Below, in pieces: positions 51,379 to 60,748 of a DNA stretch of 64,000 nucleotides; the stretch's first letter is position 1, and each line of letters opens with the position of its first letter. Source of the stretch: Fulvivirga sediminis (GTDB lineage Bacteria > Bacteroidota > Bacteroidia > Cytophagales > Cyclobacteriaceae); NCBI RefSeq assembly GCF_016757215.1, contig NZ_JAESIY010000015.1:1-64000 (forward strand), written 5' to 3'. The notes under the pieces were generated by a model. That model was not told where the DNA came from. It saw only the letters and a list, made by a program, of their open reading frames with translations, and did no database searches. The translations under genes and the position numbers were made by a program.

Positions 51379-52092
51379 ATGTCTTTCTCCTCTGACCCTG
51401 TAGTAAGAATAAAGAATGCTTCCATTTTTCAGGATGATAAAACCGTTCTGAATGATGTGAATTTCGAAATCGAAAAAGGCGAATTTGTTTTTCTCATAGG
51501 CAGAACAGGAGGCGGTAAGACATCTCTTCTTAAAACTTTATATGCCGATTTAGACTTACGCCTAGGCGAAATCAACGTAGCGGGCTACAACATAGGCAAT
51601 ATAAAGAAAAACGAAATTCCTCTTTTAAGACGAAAACTGGGCATTATTTTCCAGGATTTTCAATTATTCCCTGATCGTACGGTAGCAGAGAATCTCACCT
51701 TTGTAATGAAAGCTACTGGCTGGAAGGAAAACTCTAAAATGAAAGCTCGCCAGACTGAAGTACTCATGCAGGTAGGTTTAGGCTCTGTGGCTTCTAAAAT
51801 GCCTCACCAACTATCTGGTGGCGAACAGCAAAGAGTAGTAATAGCTCGTGCCTTGCTCAATGAGCCTGTAATATTACTAGCCGATGAGCCCACTGGTAAC
51901 CTTGATCCTGAAGTATCTCAGGGTATCTTCAAACTTTTTCAGGATATTAATAAAAGCGGAACGGCCGTACTTATGGCTACTCATGATCATACACTAGTGA
52001 AAAACTACCCTGCCAGGGTTCTTAAGTGTGATGGTGGTAAGCTGCTAGACTCTAAGCTGGAAAACTTTGAACTAAGTGCCAAGTATTACTAA
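51379..52092 (+). CDS. ftsE: FtsE-like ABC transporter ATP-binding protein
   Basis: A 237-residue ATPase with Walker A 'GRTGGGKTS', Q-loop '[17 protein letters not shown]', signature '[16 protein letters not shown]', Walker B '[15 protein letters not shown]' and the H-loop 'MATHDH'. The '[23 protein letters not shown]' block is typical of FtsE, which with FtsX couples division-site assembly to peptidoglycan hydrolases. No ftsX adjoins it, so another MacB-type export partner is possible. Confidence 0.82.
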   Translation: MSFSSDPVVRIKNASIFQDDKTVLNDVNFEIEKGEFVFLIGRTGGGKTSLLKTLYADLDLRLGEINVAGYNIGNIKKNEIPLLRRKLGIIFQDFQLFPDRTVAENLTFVMKATGWKENSKMKARQTEVLMQVGLGSVASKMPHQLSGGEQQRVVIARALLNEPVILLADEPTGNLDPEVSQGIFKLFQDINKSGTAVLMATHDHTLVKNYPARVLKCDGGKLLDSKLENFELSAKYY

Positions 52093-52094
52093 AA

Positions 52095-52625
52095 TCAAGC
52101 GCTCTTAGTCTCCTCATTTTCTTTCTCGTTTTTTACTTGATCCAGTTTTTCCAGCTGGCTATTGAGAATATCCACTCTTACTAGTAGGTTCAGTATTAAA
52201 GCATCTACCACCTTTTTACTGGGATTTTGCATAAGCTCCTCCTTAAGGACTTCATACATAGCATCTAACTTCTTTAAATCCTGTTCAAAGTCATCATCTA
52301 CGCTGGAAGATTTAGACTCAAAATCATAAATAAGTCCTTTTTTCTCCGATATCTCCTGAAAGTAAAAAGACTCTACAGACTTAAACTCTTTAGTTAGCGA
52401 ATTATCGGCTACATACCGAGGCTGATCTACAGCTTCTAACCTTATTAATAAATACACAGAGGATAAAAAGAATACTATAGCAGCGGCCTTCCATATCCAC
52501 TGATAGTTACGTTGCTTCTTCAAGGGCAGTTGAGCTTCTACGGCCTCCCACACCCTATGAGAGGGCTCCTGATCATTAAACTCGTCCCTATTATCTTTAA
52601 TGAAGTCGTCCAGCCTATCTTTCAT
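52095..52625 (-). CDS. probable membrane anti-sigma factor
   Basis: A 176-residue protein: an acidic N-terminal cytoplasmic segment, one membrane helix (about 45-62, 'WIWKAAAIVFFLSSVYLLI') and a C-terminal periplasmic coiled coil. It overlaps the ECF sigma gene by 11 bases, so translation is coupled. This arrangement and topology suggest that it holds the sigma factor inactive at the membrane (inference). No zinc-type HxxxCxxC motif is present. Confidence 0.65.
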   Translation of the reverse strand: MKDRLDDFIKDNRDEFNDQEPSHRVWEAVEAQLPLKKQRNYQWIWKAAAIVFFLSSVYLLIRLEAVDQPRYVADNSLTKEFKSVESFYFQEISEKKGLIYDFESKSSSVDDDFEQDLKKLDAMYEVLKEELMQNPSKKVVDALILNLLVRVDILNSQLEKLDQVKNEKENEETKSA

Positions 52626-53175
52626 AACTCATTTCCTCCAATAAAATCTGTTTCAGTTTTGCCTTAGCCCTGTTTAATTGTGACTTAGAAGTAGACTCTG
52701 ATATCTTTAATATATCTGCTATCTCACTATGGTCGTAACCTTCCAATAAGTATAAAGAAAATACCACCCTATATCCATCGGGCAATTTACCCATAGCTTC
52801 TTTCACCTTATCTATCTGATAATTAATATCATCTGACTGGTCTAAAGTTTCTTCAAAAATATGATCCGCCTCACTTTCGTACTCCTCAAATGACAACTTT
52901 CTCTTTTGAATAAAATTGATGGATTTATTAATTACTATCCTCTTTAGCCAGGCTCCAAAGGTAGAATCTCCTTTATAGCTTCTTAGACCATTAAATGCAC
53001 TTACAAAAGCCTCTTGAAGCACATCTTCGGCATCGTAGCGGTCATTCACCATTCTGAGACAAATGTTAAACATAGCCTTTGAGTATAATTGATATAATTG
53101 CCCGTAGGCCTGACGGTTTCCTGCCAGGCAATTATTTATAATGCTTTCATGTATGTTTTTAATTGGCTTCGTCAA
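52615..53175 (-). CDS. ECF-type RNA polymerase sigma factor
   Basis: A 186-residue sigma-70 family protein. Region 2 has 'LYSKAMFNICLRMVNDRYDAEDVLQEAFVSAFNGL' and region 4 has 'LPDGYRVVFSLYLLEGYDHSEIADILKISESTSKSQLNRAKAKLK'. The short length and missing regions 1 and 3 mark it as ECF. It overlaps the putative anti-sigma gene. It lies beside the sugar locus but, with the intervening terminator and no FecR-like anti-sigma factor, a direct role in that locus is not supported. Confidence 0.92.
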   Translation of the reverse strand: MTKPIKNIHESIINNCLAGNRQAYGQLYQLYSKAMFNICLRMVNDRYDAEDVLQEAFVSAFNGLRSYKGDSTFGAWLKRIVINKSINFIQKRKLSFEEYESEADHIFEETLDQSDDINYQIDKVKEAMGKLPDGYRVVFSLYLLEGYDHSEIADILKISESTSKSQLNRAKAKLKQILLEEMSYER

Positions 53176-53241
53176 TGCTTATTATTCTTACATAAAAGAC
53201 TACTGAAAAAAATATAAGTTGCATCAGGCGAAAGAAATATA

Positions 53242-53279
53242 ATAAAAAAAGCCGGATGTTCTCAATGAACACCCGGCTT
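53242..53279 (-). terminator. terminator of the polysaccharide-utilisation operon
   Basis: On the minus strand AAGCCGGGTGTTC pairs with GAACATCCGGCTT (one G-U) around a 5-base loop, followed by seven T in all. It begins 24 bases after the GH3 stop. Confidence 0.92.
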
Positions 53280-53302
53280 CAACATTTATAAACACTTAAA
53301 AA

Positions 53303-55606
53303 TTACTCACTTAAGTCAATTTCCACTTTATCATCATTCACCATTAACTCAAATGCTCCTGCTTCTAGTAGTTTCTTACCATCTCTTCCAAAATAGCTCA
53401 AATCCTTCTCTGGTGAAAGGGTGAAATCTACCGTTTTGGACTCCCCTGGTTTCAAGTTGATTTTTTCAAACCTTCTCAACCTCTTCACGTCTGGTGTAAC
53501 GCTACTCGCAACTAGATCACTGCTAAAAAGGTGAACTACCTCTTTACCTTCTACCTTTCCAGTATTTTTCACCGTAACAGACACTTTAATATCCTCTCCT
53601 TTTTTATAAGTGGCCTTGTCAGTTTTCAGGTTAGAATACTCAAAAGTAGTATAGCTCAGGCCATGACCAAATTTGAACTGAGGATTATAATCAGCTTCAT
53701 AGTTATACACACCTTCAGCTTTTTTCTGCTCTTCAGAAGGTTTATGGATATAAGAAATAGTGGCATTAGGGTATCTTGGGTAAGTATAAGGTAATTTACC
53801 AGAAGGATTCACTTCTCCTAACAAGATATCTACCAAAGCATCTCCCCCATGATTACCTGGAAGATAAGATTGCACAATGGCGTTCATTTGCTGCTCAAAT
53901 CGACTGATTATCCTTGGCCTCCCTTCGTTTAATACTAAAACGATAGGCTTACCAGTTTCAGCCAGTTTCTTAGCCAGCTCAGTCTGGTTTTCAGAAATGT
54001 ATAAATCATTAAGGTCTCCAGGTTTTTCGGTATAAGTACTTTCTCCTAAACAAAGGATAATCACATCCGCATCTGCTGCACTTTTCACCGCCTCTTCCAT
54101 TTGGTCTAGCTCGTCTTCGTAGTACTTACCACCATCTTTATAGCTCACGCCAGGCACAAATGTTACATTTTTTTCACCCATTTTATTTTGCAAAGCTTCT
54201 AGTATAGTGTTGTATTCACTGGCGAATTCAGGTACACGATCTCCTTGCCAAGAGTAGGTCCAGGCACCATTAAGGGTTCTCATGCTGTTAGCATTTGGTC
54301 CTGCTACAAGTACCTTTGCCGATTTATCAAGAGGAAGTACATTATCATCATTCTTTAATAACGTAATAGACTCAGCAGCCATATCATAAGCCGCCTTTCC
54401 AAACTCATCACTACCAAACTTAGGGTAATCTTTATAGTGAGTGGTAGGCTTTTCAAACAAGTTCAAAGCAAACTTCACTCTTAGTACTCTTCTCACAGCA
54501 TCGTCAATTCGCTCCATGCTTACCTTTCCTTCTTTCACTAAAGCTACAAGATCATTACAAAATGGCTCATATTGGTAAGGAATCATAGACATATCAATGC
54601 CTGCATTAATAGCCAGCATCACAGCATCTTTATTGGTTTCTGCTATCCTGTCTCTTCTCTGTAAGTTTTCAATATCAGCCCAGTCAGTTACTACTAGCCC
54701 TTTAAAGCCCAATTCTTCTTTTAACAGTTTGGTTAAAAGATCATAGTTAGCGTGTACAGGCACTCCGTTAATAATACCAGAATTAATCATAATGGTATGC
54801 GCCCCCGCTTCTATAGCCGCTTTAAAAGCAGGCAGATGATATTCTCTCAATGCATCTTCAGGGATGTAAGCAGGTGTTCTGTCTTTACCTGAAATAGTAG
54901 CATGGTAGCCTAAGAAATGCTTAAGACAAGAGGCAATATGCTCAGGATCTCCTACCGTATTGTTATCTCCTTCATATCCATTAATCATTTCCACACCCAG
55001 CTGAGTACATAAATAAGGATCCTCTCCAAATGACTCCCACATACGTGAAAACCTGGGATCAAGACCTAAATCTAGCACAGGAGAGAAAGTCCATGGAATC
55101 GATCCAGCTCTAGTTTCATAAGCTGTAATTTCAGCTCCTTTTCTTACCAACTCCCTGTTTCTGCTAGCTCCTTGGGCTATCTGCTGAGGAAACATAGTAG
55201 CCCCTACTGTGTACGTAGCTCCATGAATCTCATCCACTCCATATAGAACAGGGATTTTAAGGCGGGTTTGCTTCATAGCTACCTTTTGAATACCACTGAT
55301 AATCTCATACCAATGCTCATTGGTTAAAGCCTTATTATTGGCAGTATTTAGTATTGAGCCAATTTTATAATCTATAAGAGCCTTCTTTAAGGCATCCATA
55401 TCTAACTCTACAGGATCATAGCTTGAATAAACATCATCTCCTTTACCTACTACATCCAGCGTAATTTGAGCCATTTGACCTACTTTTTCCTCCAAGGTCA
55501 TTTTTTTAATTAGGGCTTCAATTTTTGCTTCATCATTTTTCTGAGCTAACACCAAATGGCTCAGTCCCATTAGAAAAAGCAAAGCAATCTTCATTTTCAC
55601 TTTCAT
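53303..55606 (-). CDS. glycoside hydrolase family 3 beta-glucosidase
   Basis: A 767-residue GH3 enzyme with signal peptide ('MKVKMKIALLFLMGLSHLVLAQ'). Blocks include 'EKVGQMAQITLD', 'VPVLYGVDEIHGATYTVGATMFPQQIA', 'KHFLGYHATISGKDRTPAYI' and the nucleophile Asp308 in 'LVVTDWADI', then a C-terminal alpha/beta sandwich and fibronectin-like domain ('KNTGKVEGKEVVHLF'). It removes terminal beta-linked glucose. A TTG at 55669 would overlap the previous gene by 56 bases, so ATG 55606, 7 bases after that gene's stop, is chosen. Last gene of the locus, probably completing periplasmic breakdown. Confidence 0.94.
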   Translation of the reverse strand: MKVKMKIALLFLMGLSHLVLAQKNDEAKIEALIKKMTLEEKVGQMAQITLDVVGKGDDVYSSYDPVELDMDALKKALIDYKIGSILNTANNKALTNEHWYEIISGIQKVAMKQTRLKIPVLYGVDEIHGATYTVGATMFPQQIAQGASRNRELVRKGAEITAYETRAGSIPWTFSPVLDLGLDPRFSRMWESFGEDPYLCTQLGVEMINGYEGDNNTVGDPEHIASCLKHFLGYHATISGKDRTPAYIPEDALREYHLPAFKAAIEAGAHTIMINSGIINGVPVHANYDLLTKLLKEELGFKGLVVTDWADIENLQRRDRIAETNKDAVMLAINAGIDMSMIPYQYEPFCNDLVALVKEGKVSMERIDDAVRRVLRVKFALNLFEKPTTHYKDYPKFGSDEFGKAAYDMAAESITLLKNDDNVLPLDKSAKVLVAGPNANSMRTLNGAWTYSWQGDRVPEFASEYNTILEALQNKMGEKNVTFVPGVSYKDGGKYYEDELDQMEEAVKSAADADVIILCLGESTYTEKPGDLNDLYISENQTELAKKLAETGKPIVLVLNEGRPRIISRFEQQMNAIVQSYLPGNHGGDALVDILLGEVNPSGKLPYTYPRYPNATISYIHKPSEEQKKAEGVYNYEADYNPQFKFGHGLSYTTFEYSNLKTDKATYKKGEDIKVSVTVKNTGKVEGKEVVHLFSSDLVASSVTPDVKRLRRFEKINLKPGESKTVDFTLSPEKDLSYFGRDGKKLLEAGAFELMVNDDKVEIDLSE

Positions 55607-55613
55607 CCTTTTA

Positions 55614-57038
55614 TTAATTAAATTTATAAACATATGTAGCCACTGCTCCTGCAGCCAGGCTAGCACCAAATCGATTTTTCTCTATTTCAATGTTGAATTC
55701 ATGCTCTTCTTCGCCATCATTAAGCACTATGAGCACTAGGTCATTGCTCTCATTCTTAAAGGCTACATTGGGTAAGCCACCCACCTCATTAGAATGCACC
55801 CTATGAGCACCTGCTTTTACATACTTAGAAGCATGAGCTATAACATAATAGGCAGGATTATTTACCACCTCATTACCTTCTATAGTAACTGCTCCTAAAC
55901 AACGGTCGCATCCCCCTCTATCAGTATGAGGCTTCAGTTCAGGATTAGATGATAAGTTCCATTCAAGGATAGTCTTACACCAGTTACGAGCTCCGCCTAT
56001 TACCACTTCTCTGGTATGCCATTTAAAATCATTGGCAAAATCTCCAGGAGCACCTACCCACTGCTCTGTAAAATATAAGTTCTTATCAGGGTAAGCCTCA
56101 TGCAAAGAAGATAAGGTATCTATATCACCATTATACAAGTGAAAAGCTGCTCCATCAATATATTGAGAGGCTAGCGAATCTTCATATATAGAAATCGGAT
56201 AGTCTGGTCTATCTGCATTATGATCATAGGCAATGATTTTAGTGGCAACACCTCTTTTTTCAAAAGCAGGCCCCAGGTGATTCTTCACAAAGTCAGCTTG
56301 CTGCTCGGCAGGCATAAACATACTAGGGTTATTACCTGGATGCAATGGTTCGTTCTGAATCGTAATAGCATCTATAGGTATCCCTTCTGCTTTCATCGCC
56401 TCAATATATTTTATAAAATATTGGGCATAAGATTCATAGCATTCTGGCTTAAGGCTACCACCTCTGGTATCTTCGTTATCCTTCATCCAGGCAGGCGCAG
56501 ACCAAGGCGACCCCATAATTTTAAGTTCAGGATTTATTTCCAAAATTTGCTTTAGCACAGGAATGAGGTGCGTACGATCCTGATCAATAGAAAAATTTTT
56601 CAGATCAAAATCTTCTTCTCCTATAGGCAAATCATTATAAGAAAAAGGCTTAGGATCGAGATCCGAAGCTCCTATGCTTACCCTAAGATAGCTTACTCCT
56701 ATACCAAGGCTGTCTGTATGAAATAAGTTGGTAAGTAACCGCTTACGCGCCATGCTATCCATTTGCGAGATATGCCTGGCACTGCCTCCGGTAAGCGTAT
56801 AACCGAAACCGTCCATTTGCTGAAAGACACTATCTCCATTTACACCAATAGTAACTAAGGAGTCATTTGGCCTATTACTTTTTTCTAATACTCCTAAGGT
56901 TAACAACTTAGATTTATCTGGAGTGGTAAGCATGTAATTCAATCTCTCTACTCCAGCGGGCTTGCTTTGATCACAACTGACACACGCTGCTAAAAGGAAA
57001 GTACAAGCCAGTACTTTCCTTGATGTTCTTTTCAACAT
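55614..57038 (-). CDS. glycoside hydrolase family 30 enzyme, lipoprotein
   Basis: A 474-residue protein with lipoprotein signal ('LLAACVSC'). GH30 features are 'QQMDGFGYTLTGGSARHI', 'SYLRVSIGASDLDPKPFSYND', 'IMGSPWSAPAWMKDN', acid/base Glu230 in 'ITIQNEPLHPGNNPSM' and nucleophile Glu325 in 'LYFTEQWVG'. The subgroup with SYLRVSIGASD is typical of beta-glucosidase or endo-beta-1,6-glucanase activity. The exact bond is not decided. It follows the GH5 gene by 4 bases and precedes GH3. Confidence 0.92.
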   Translation of the reverse strand: MLKRTSRKVLACTFLLAACVSCDQSKPAGVERLNYMLTTPDKSKLLTLGVLEKSNRPNDSLVTIGVNGDSVFQQMDGFGYTLTGGSARHISQMDSMARKRLLTNLFHTDSLGIGVSYLRVSIGASDLDPKPFSYNDLPIGEEDFDLKNFSIDQDRTHLIPVLKQILEINPELKIMGSPWSAPAWMKDNEDTRGGSLKPECYESYAQYFIKYIEAMKAEGIPIDAITIQNEPLHPGNNPSMFMPAEQQADFVKNHLGPAFEKRGVATKIIAYDHNADRPDYPISIYEDSLASQYIDGAAFHLYNGDIDTLSSLHEAYPDKNLYFTEQWVGAPGDFANDFKWHTREVVIGGARNWCKTILEWNLSSNPELKPHTDRGGCDRCLGAVTIEGNEVVNNPAYYVIAHASKYVKAGAHRVHSNEVGGLPNVAFKNESNDLVLIVLNDGEEEHEFNIEIEKNRFGASLAAGAVATYVYKFN

Positions 57039-57042
57039 GAAA

Positions 57043-59805
57043 TTAACGTATAATAATTTTTTCGGTATAAGATTTATGGGAAGTGGTAACAGTAATAAAG
57101 TATAATCCGGCAGCTAAAGGCTCTTTTATTTCTATCTGCTCAAGGCCCTGCTGCACCTTCTGAACCATAAGCACCTTGCCTGAATAGTCTCTCAATGATA
57201 TTTCCTTTTCCCCGACAGCATCTGAAAAACGTATATTTATGACACCTTCTGTAGGGTTAGGGTAGACTTTATAAACCAAAGCAGCTTCTTCTTCTACCCC
57301 TGTAGTCACTGGCAAAGACGCACCTATATAGTTAAGTCTAATCCAATTTACATTAAATAAAGAACTAATAGCCTTTAATCTGATATACTGAAAACCCTTC
57401 GGAAGATTAGCTACTGATCCATTTACAGTAATCCAGGTTTGCCATCCACCAGTCTTTTCGAATGATGTTTTGCTCACCTCATTTTCCGCTCCTTCATCAT
57501 CAAGAGTAAGTAAAGCCACTGTACCTCCCTCATCTTGCGAAGACACTCTGTACTCTACTTCATAATACCCTCCTTCTGCTACATCTACTGCAAAGTCCAG
57601 ATAATCACCTGCATCAGTATATGATAAATTAAGGCCTCCGCCTTCATCTTCAGCTTCTTCCCATTCAAACCCATTATTAACAAAGTAATCTTCCACCTCT
57701 ATTTTACCAGGAATAGATAAAGGCAAGCGATCATTATCCAGGAAAATATCTATTGCCAAATCTTTAATTGGAGCCAATACAATACCTTCCGTTGTCTCCA
57801 AACTATTGCCATCGTATGATATCAAAATTTCATCTTCATAGTGAATTTCATCTTCCATATAAATATTTACCACCTGATGAGCCTGTTCATTGAGTTTCAC
57901 CGACTCTATTGCAGCCGGCTGGCCATTAACAGTAGCTGTAAACCCATTTTTTTCAGGCATATCAACAAAGGATTGATTAAAAATGAGGCCTATTCTTTTT
58001 TTTTGATGAATCGCCTTTTTCTCCAAAACCTTTGGCTGCTCATTCACTTCAAATGGCCCCTCGAGTTGTAGGTAATTAAAGTTAAAATCACCTTCTTCTA
58101 TTAGTAGCTTTATTTTCTGTTCTCCTTGGTTAAGATGAATACCTTCTACGGTGATGGTACTCCAAGCCTGATAGTCGCCAGTGTTAGGCATAGTTATTTG
58201 CTCTGATATTTTCACGTCATTAGCAAATAGAATTACCCTACCCAAGCCAGAAGGAGACGCCACTCTTAAAGAAATTTGATAACTCCCCTCCTCTTCCACA
58301 TCAATTGTATACTGTAACCATTCGTTTGGCTCGGTCCATCCTACGTTGTAGCCGTTGGTTAGCTCATCAGAACAGCCCTCTATATCAACACCATCATTTC
58401 TATACTGCCCGCCATTATTCCAACTGGCTCCACCGGAATTTCCTGAAGTATTGGTAGCATCATTATCAAAATAAGCATAACCATTTTTGCCAAGATCATA
58501 ATCTACAGCATATACAAGCAAGGGTTCATCAGAGGCAAGAACGTGACTTGTAAAAGGCTTAGTCTCATTGGTGTGAGGCTGTCTAATCAGCGCATCCACT
58601 ACATCTTTTCTGTATTCACAATTTTCCAGCTTTGTGTTTTCAGCAAACTGCATTAGGCCTTGATAAGCCTCTTCTTGCGTAGGCTTTTCAGCTGATCCAT
58701 TCCAGTAGTCAATTACATGTTGGTAGCCCTCACCTTTTTCAATTTTCAGAGGGTTATTCCCTCCTGTCTTTTTTAATGGCCACCATGACCACCCCATATC
58801 ATTCTCCTCAAAGAGCTGAACAGCATTGGTAAACCAGGTATTAGAATTTTCACCTGTTTCACCTAACCAGATAGGCACATTTCTTTCATTTCGCATGTTC
58901 AACATGCCTTGAATAGCCCCTACGTCATTAGCATTCCAGTACTTATGATAACTCACTACCATGTTATCATCCCATAACTCTGGCAAGCCAGCATAGTTGT
59001 TTCCCCAGCAGTTTCCTTCTATGATAACGATATGTTTTTGATCAACCTCCCTTATCGCCTCTGTAACCCTTTTTTGGAGGTCCCATAAATCAGTATTGGC
59101 AGACTCAGAGCAGCCGTTAGGATCTCCTTCATGATCCTGAAATCCCCAGTTAGGCTCATTAATAATGTCATAAGCAGCTATCATAGGCTCATTAGCATAC
59201 CTTTCAGCTAGCTTTCTCCATAAGGCCACCATCTTTTCCTTATTTGCCTCGCTTTCCCACAAGGAGGGTTTTGAGGGGTCATAATCATTAATATCAGCAT
59301 TTTCTCCTTGTCCGCCGGGGGTGGCATGCAGGTCTAAAATAAGGTACACGTTATGAGTTTTGCACCATTGCAGCAGGTTATCAGTAAGCTCAAAACCTTT
59401 ATCTAACCAGGTAATCTCACCTGCCTTTTCTTCCTGAATAGGCGGAGTAAAGAGGTTATAATGCATAGGCAGTCTTATCATATTAAAACCCCATGAGCTA
59501 AGAGAATCTACATCAATTTCTTGCATGTGGTTTTCCAGCCAGGCATCATAAAATTCATCTTTTTTCTCTTCACCAATAAGCTCCGTAATCCTCTTTTGAA
59601 GCTCAAACTGAGGCCCACCAGTTTCTAGCATATAACCCTCCTGAAGCATCCATCCGCCCAGGCCCATTCCTCTCCACAACACCTCTTCTCCACTACCACT
59701 ATCTATAATGCGCCCTTCATGCGCCTTTAAAAAGCCTTGAGCCCCGGCATCATAAAAAAAGAGCGTTGAAAGTATAGAACAACATAGTATAATCTGTTTT
59801 TTCAT
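57043..59805 (-). CDS. glycoside hydrolase family 5 enzyme with two CBM6-type modules and a T9SS tail
   Basis: A 920-residue multidomain enzyme. Signal peptide, then GH5 barrel with acid/base Glu217 in 'DIINEPNWGF' and nucleophile Glu316 in 'WLGETGENS'. A CBM6-like module (about 430-595) precedes an Ig-like linker and a second CBM6-like module ('KIEVEDYFVNNGFEW' to 'FQYIRLKAISS'). It ends with a type IX sorting tail ('VYPNPTEGVINIRF', 'LAAGLYFITV'). It is therefore expected at the surface or secreted. A beta-glucanase role fits with GH30 and GH3 neighbours. A TTG at 59841 would start inside a hairpin, so ATG 59805 is preferred. Confidence 0.9.
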   Translation of the reverse strand: MKKQIILCCSILSTLFFYDAGAQGFLKAHEGRIIDSGSGEEVLWRGMGLGGWMLQEGYMLETGGPQFELQKRITELIGEEKKDEFYDAWLENHMQEIDVDSLSSWGFNMIRLPMHYNLFTPPIQEEKAGEITWLDKGFELTDNLLQWCKTHNVYLILDLHATPGGQGENADINDYDPSKPSLWESEANKEKMVALWRKLAERYANEPMIAAYDIINEPNWGFQDHEGDPNGCSESANTDLWDLQKRVTEAIREVDQKHIVIIEGNCWGNNYAGLPELWDDNMVVSYHKYWNANDVGAIQGMLNMRNERNVPIWLGETGENSNTWFTNAVQLFEENDMGWSWWPLKKTGGNNPLKIEKGEGYQHVIDYWNGSAEKPTQEEAYQGLMQFAENTKLENCEYRKDVVDALIRQPHTNETKPFTSHVLASDEPLLVYAVDYDLGKNGYAYFDNDATNTSGNSGGASWNNGGQYRNDGVDIEGCSDELTNGYNVGWTEPNEWLQYTIDVEEEGSYQISLRVASPSGLGRVILFANDVKISEQITMPNTGDYQAWSTITVEGIHLNQGEQKIKLLIEEGDFNFNYLQLEGPFEVNEQPKVLEKKAIHQKKRIGLIFNQSFVDMPEKNGFTATVNGQPAAIESVKLNEQAHQVVNIYMEDEIHYEDEILISYDGNSLETTEGIVLAPIKDLAIDIFLDNDRLPLSIPGKIEVEDYFVNNGFEWEEAEDEGGGLNLSYTDAGDYLDFAVDVAEGGYYEVEYRVSSQDEGGTVALLTLDDEGAENEVSKTSFEKTGGWQTWITVNGSVANLPKGFQYIRLKAISSLFNVNWIRLNYIGASLPVTTGVEEEAALVYKVYPNPTEGVINIRFSDAVGEKEISLRDYSGKVLMVQKVQQGLEQIEIKEPLAAGLYFITVTTSHKSYTEKIIIR

Positions 59806-59825
59806 AATATATCCATGAGTGTTAT

Positions 59826-59855
59826 AAAACAGCCTGATCAAAATTGATCAGGCTG
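59826..59855 (-). terminator. intercistronic hairpin between the surface lipoprotein and GH5 genes
   Basis: CAGCCTGATCAA pairs perfectly with TTGATCAGGCTG with a 2-base centre; on the minus strand it is followed by only four T. It may be a partial terminator or an RNA-stabilising element that makes the upstream sus genes more abundant than the enzymes. Confidence 0.6.
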
Positions 59856-59874
59856 ATTAGTTTTGATGACTTAA

Positions 59875-60738
59875 TTATCGTGTACCTCTAAATTCAACTT
59901 CATCAATAGAAATACCTCCTTCACCCATAGAAGCTCCTCCTGTTCTAATGACCAAGTACTTGGTACCCCCAGTCTCAAATTCTATTTCTCCTTTTTTCCC
60001 TATTAAAGATCCTGAACACCCTATGACTGCGAGATTACCACTGAAAGGGCTGTTTCCGCAGTTGCTCCATGTATTTAACCCCATGAGATTTCCTCCATCT
60101 TTGTATTCAACTCCTTCCTCAGGCTCAACATCTCCCATGTACACTTCTAACCATACATCAGTAGCGCCCTTTCCTGACAAGTAAACTGAAAGGTTATAAG
60201 TTTTATTGGCTTCTACTTCAATAGGTTGATAAATACCTGCATGACCTTGACCACCCCCTGAAGCCACCATATGGCCTTCTTTCAGGCTAAAATCAACTTT
60301 TTTATCCGAGCTGATGAAAAATTTCGTCCAATAATCAAAGGCATCTTTATCCATCTTAGCCCCTTTTACTAAGTTACCTGCAGCAGGGTCTGCTGTTAGC
60401 ACTTCAATCGTTTTAATATCAGAGATATCTCTGCCTCCTGCTGAAACAGCCATTACGGATATTTCATACATCTCTTTATCTGGCAAAAATAGAGTATCTA
60501 CTTTCTCTCCCTTTTCAAACCCTTTTCCTATGTTCCAGTAAGTGATAAACGAATTGGGTGTTGTATCCTCTACCTTAAAGAAGTTGGGTTCACCTGGAAT
60601 TGGGCTAACGGTGAAACTAGCCTCTTCAGGTTGGCCGAGAGACAGGCTGTCATCTTCTGGTGTACAGGAGCACACCATTATAGCTGCAGTTCCTAATAGA
60701 ACTGCAGTATTATATTTTAAGAACTTTGAAATTTTCAT
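59875..60738 (-). CDS. surface lipoprotein, probable glycan-binding (SusE/F-like position)
   Basis: A 287-residue lipoprotein (lipobox ending in Cys25, 'AAIMVCSC'). It has a PKD-like N-terminal domain ('PNSFITYWNIGKGFEKG') and a C-terminal carbohydrate-binding-like beta sandwich ('WTKFFISSDKKVDFSLKEGHMVASGGG', 'YNLSVYLSGKGATDVWLEVYMGD'). Placed 10 bases after the SusD gene, it probably presents polysaccharide at the cell surface. Named family not certain. Confidence 0.8.
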   Translation of the reverse strand: MKISKFLKYNTAVLLGTAAIMVCSCTPEDDSLSLGQPEEASFTVSPIPGEPNFFKVEDTTPNSFITYWNIGKGFEKGEKVDTLFLPDKEMYEISVMAVSAGGRDISDIKTIEVLTADPAAGNLVKGAKMDKDAFDYWTKFFISSDKKVDFSLKEGHMVASGGGQGHAGIYQPIEVEANKTYNLSVYLSGKGATDVWLEVYMGDVEPEEGVEYKDGGNLMGLNTWSNCGNSPFSGNLAVIGCSGSLIGKKGEIEFETGGTKYLVIRTGGASMGEGGISIDEVEFRGTR

Positions 60739-60748
60739 AGAACAAAAT

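Noticed and set aside
52615-53175. ECF sigma factor as regulator of the adjacent sugar locus
   Set aside because: The locus ends at a strong terminator before it, the anti-sigma partner is not of the FecR type, and the orientation gives no direct link.
59806-59841. Upstream TTG start for the GH5 gene
   Set aside because: It begins inside a perfect hairpin and adds 12 residues before a normal signal peptide.
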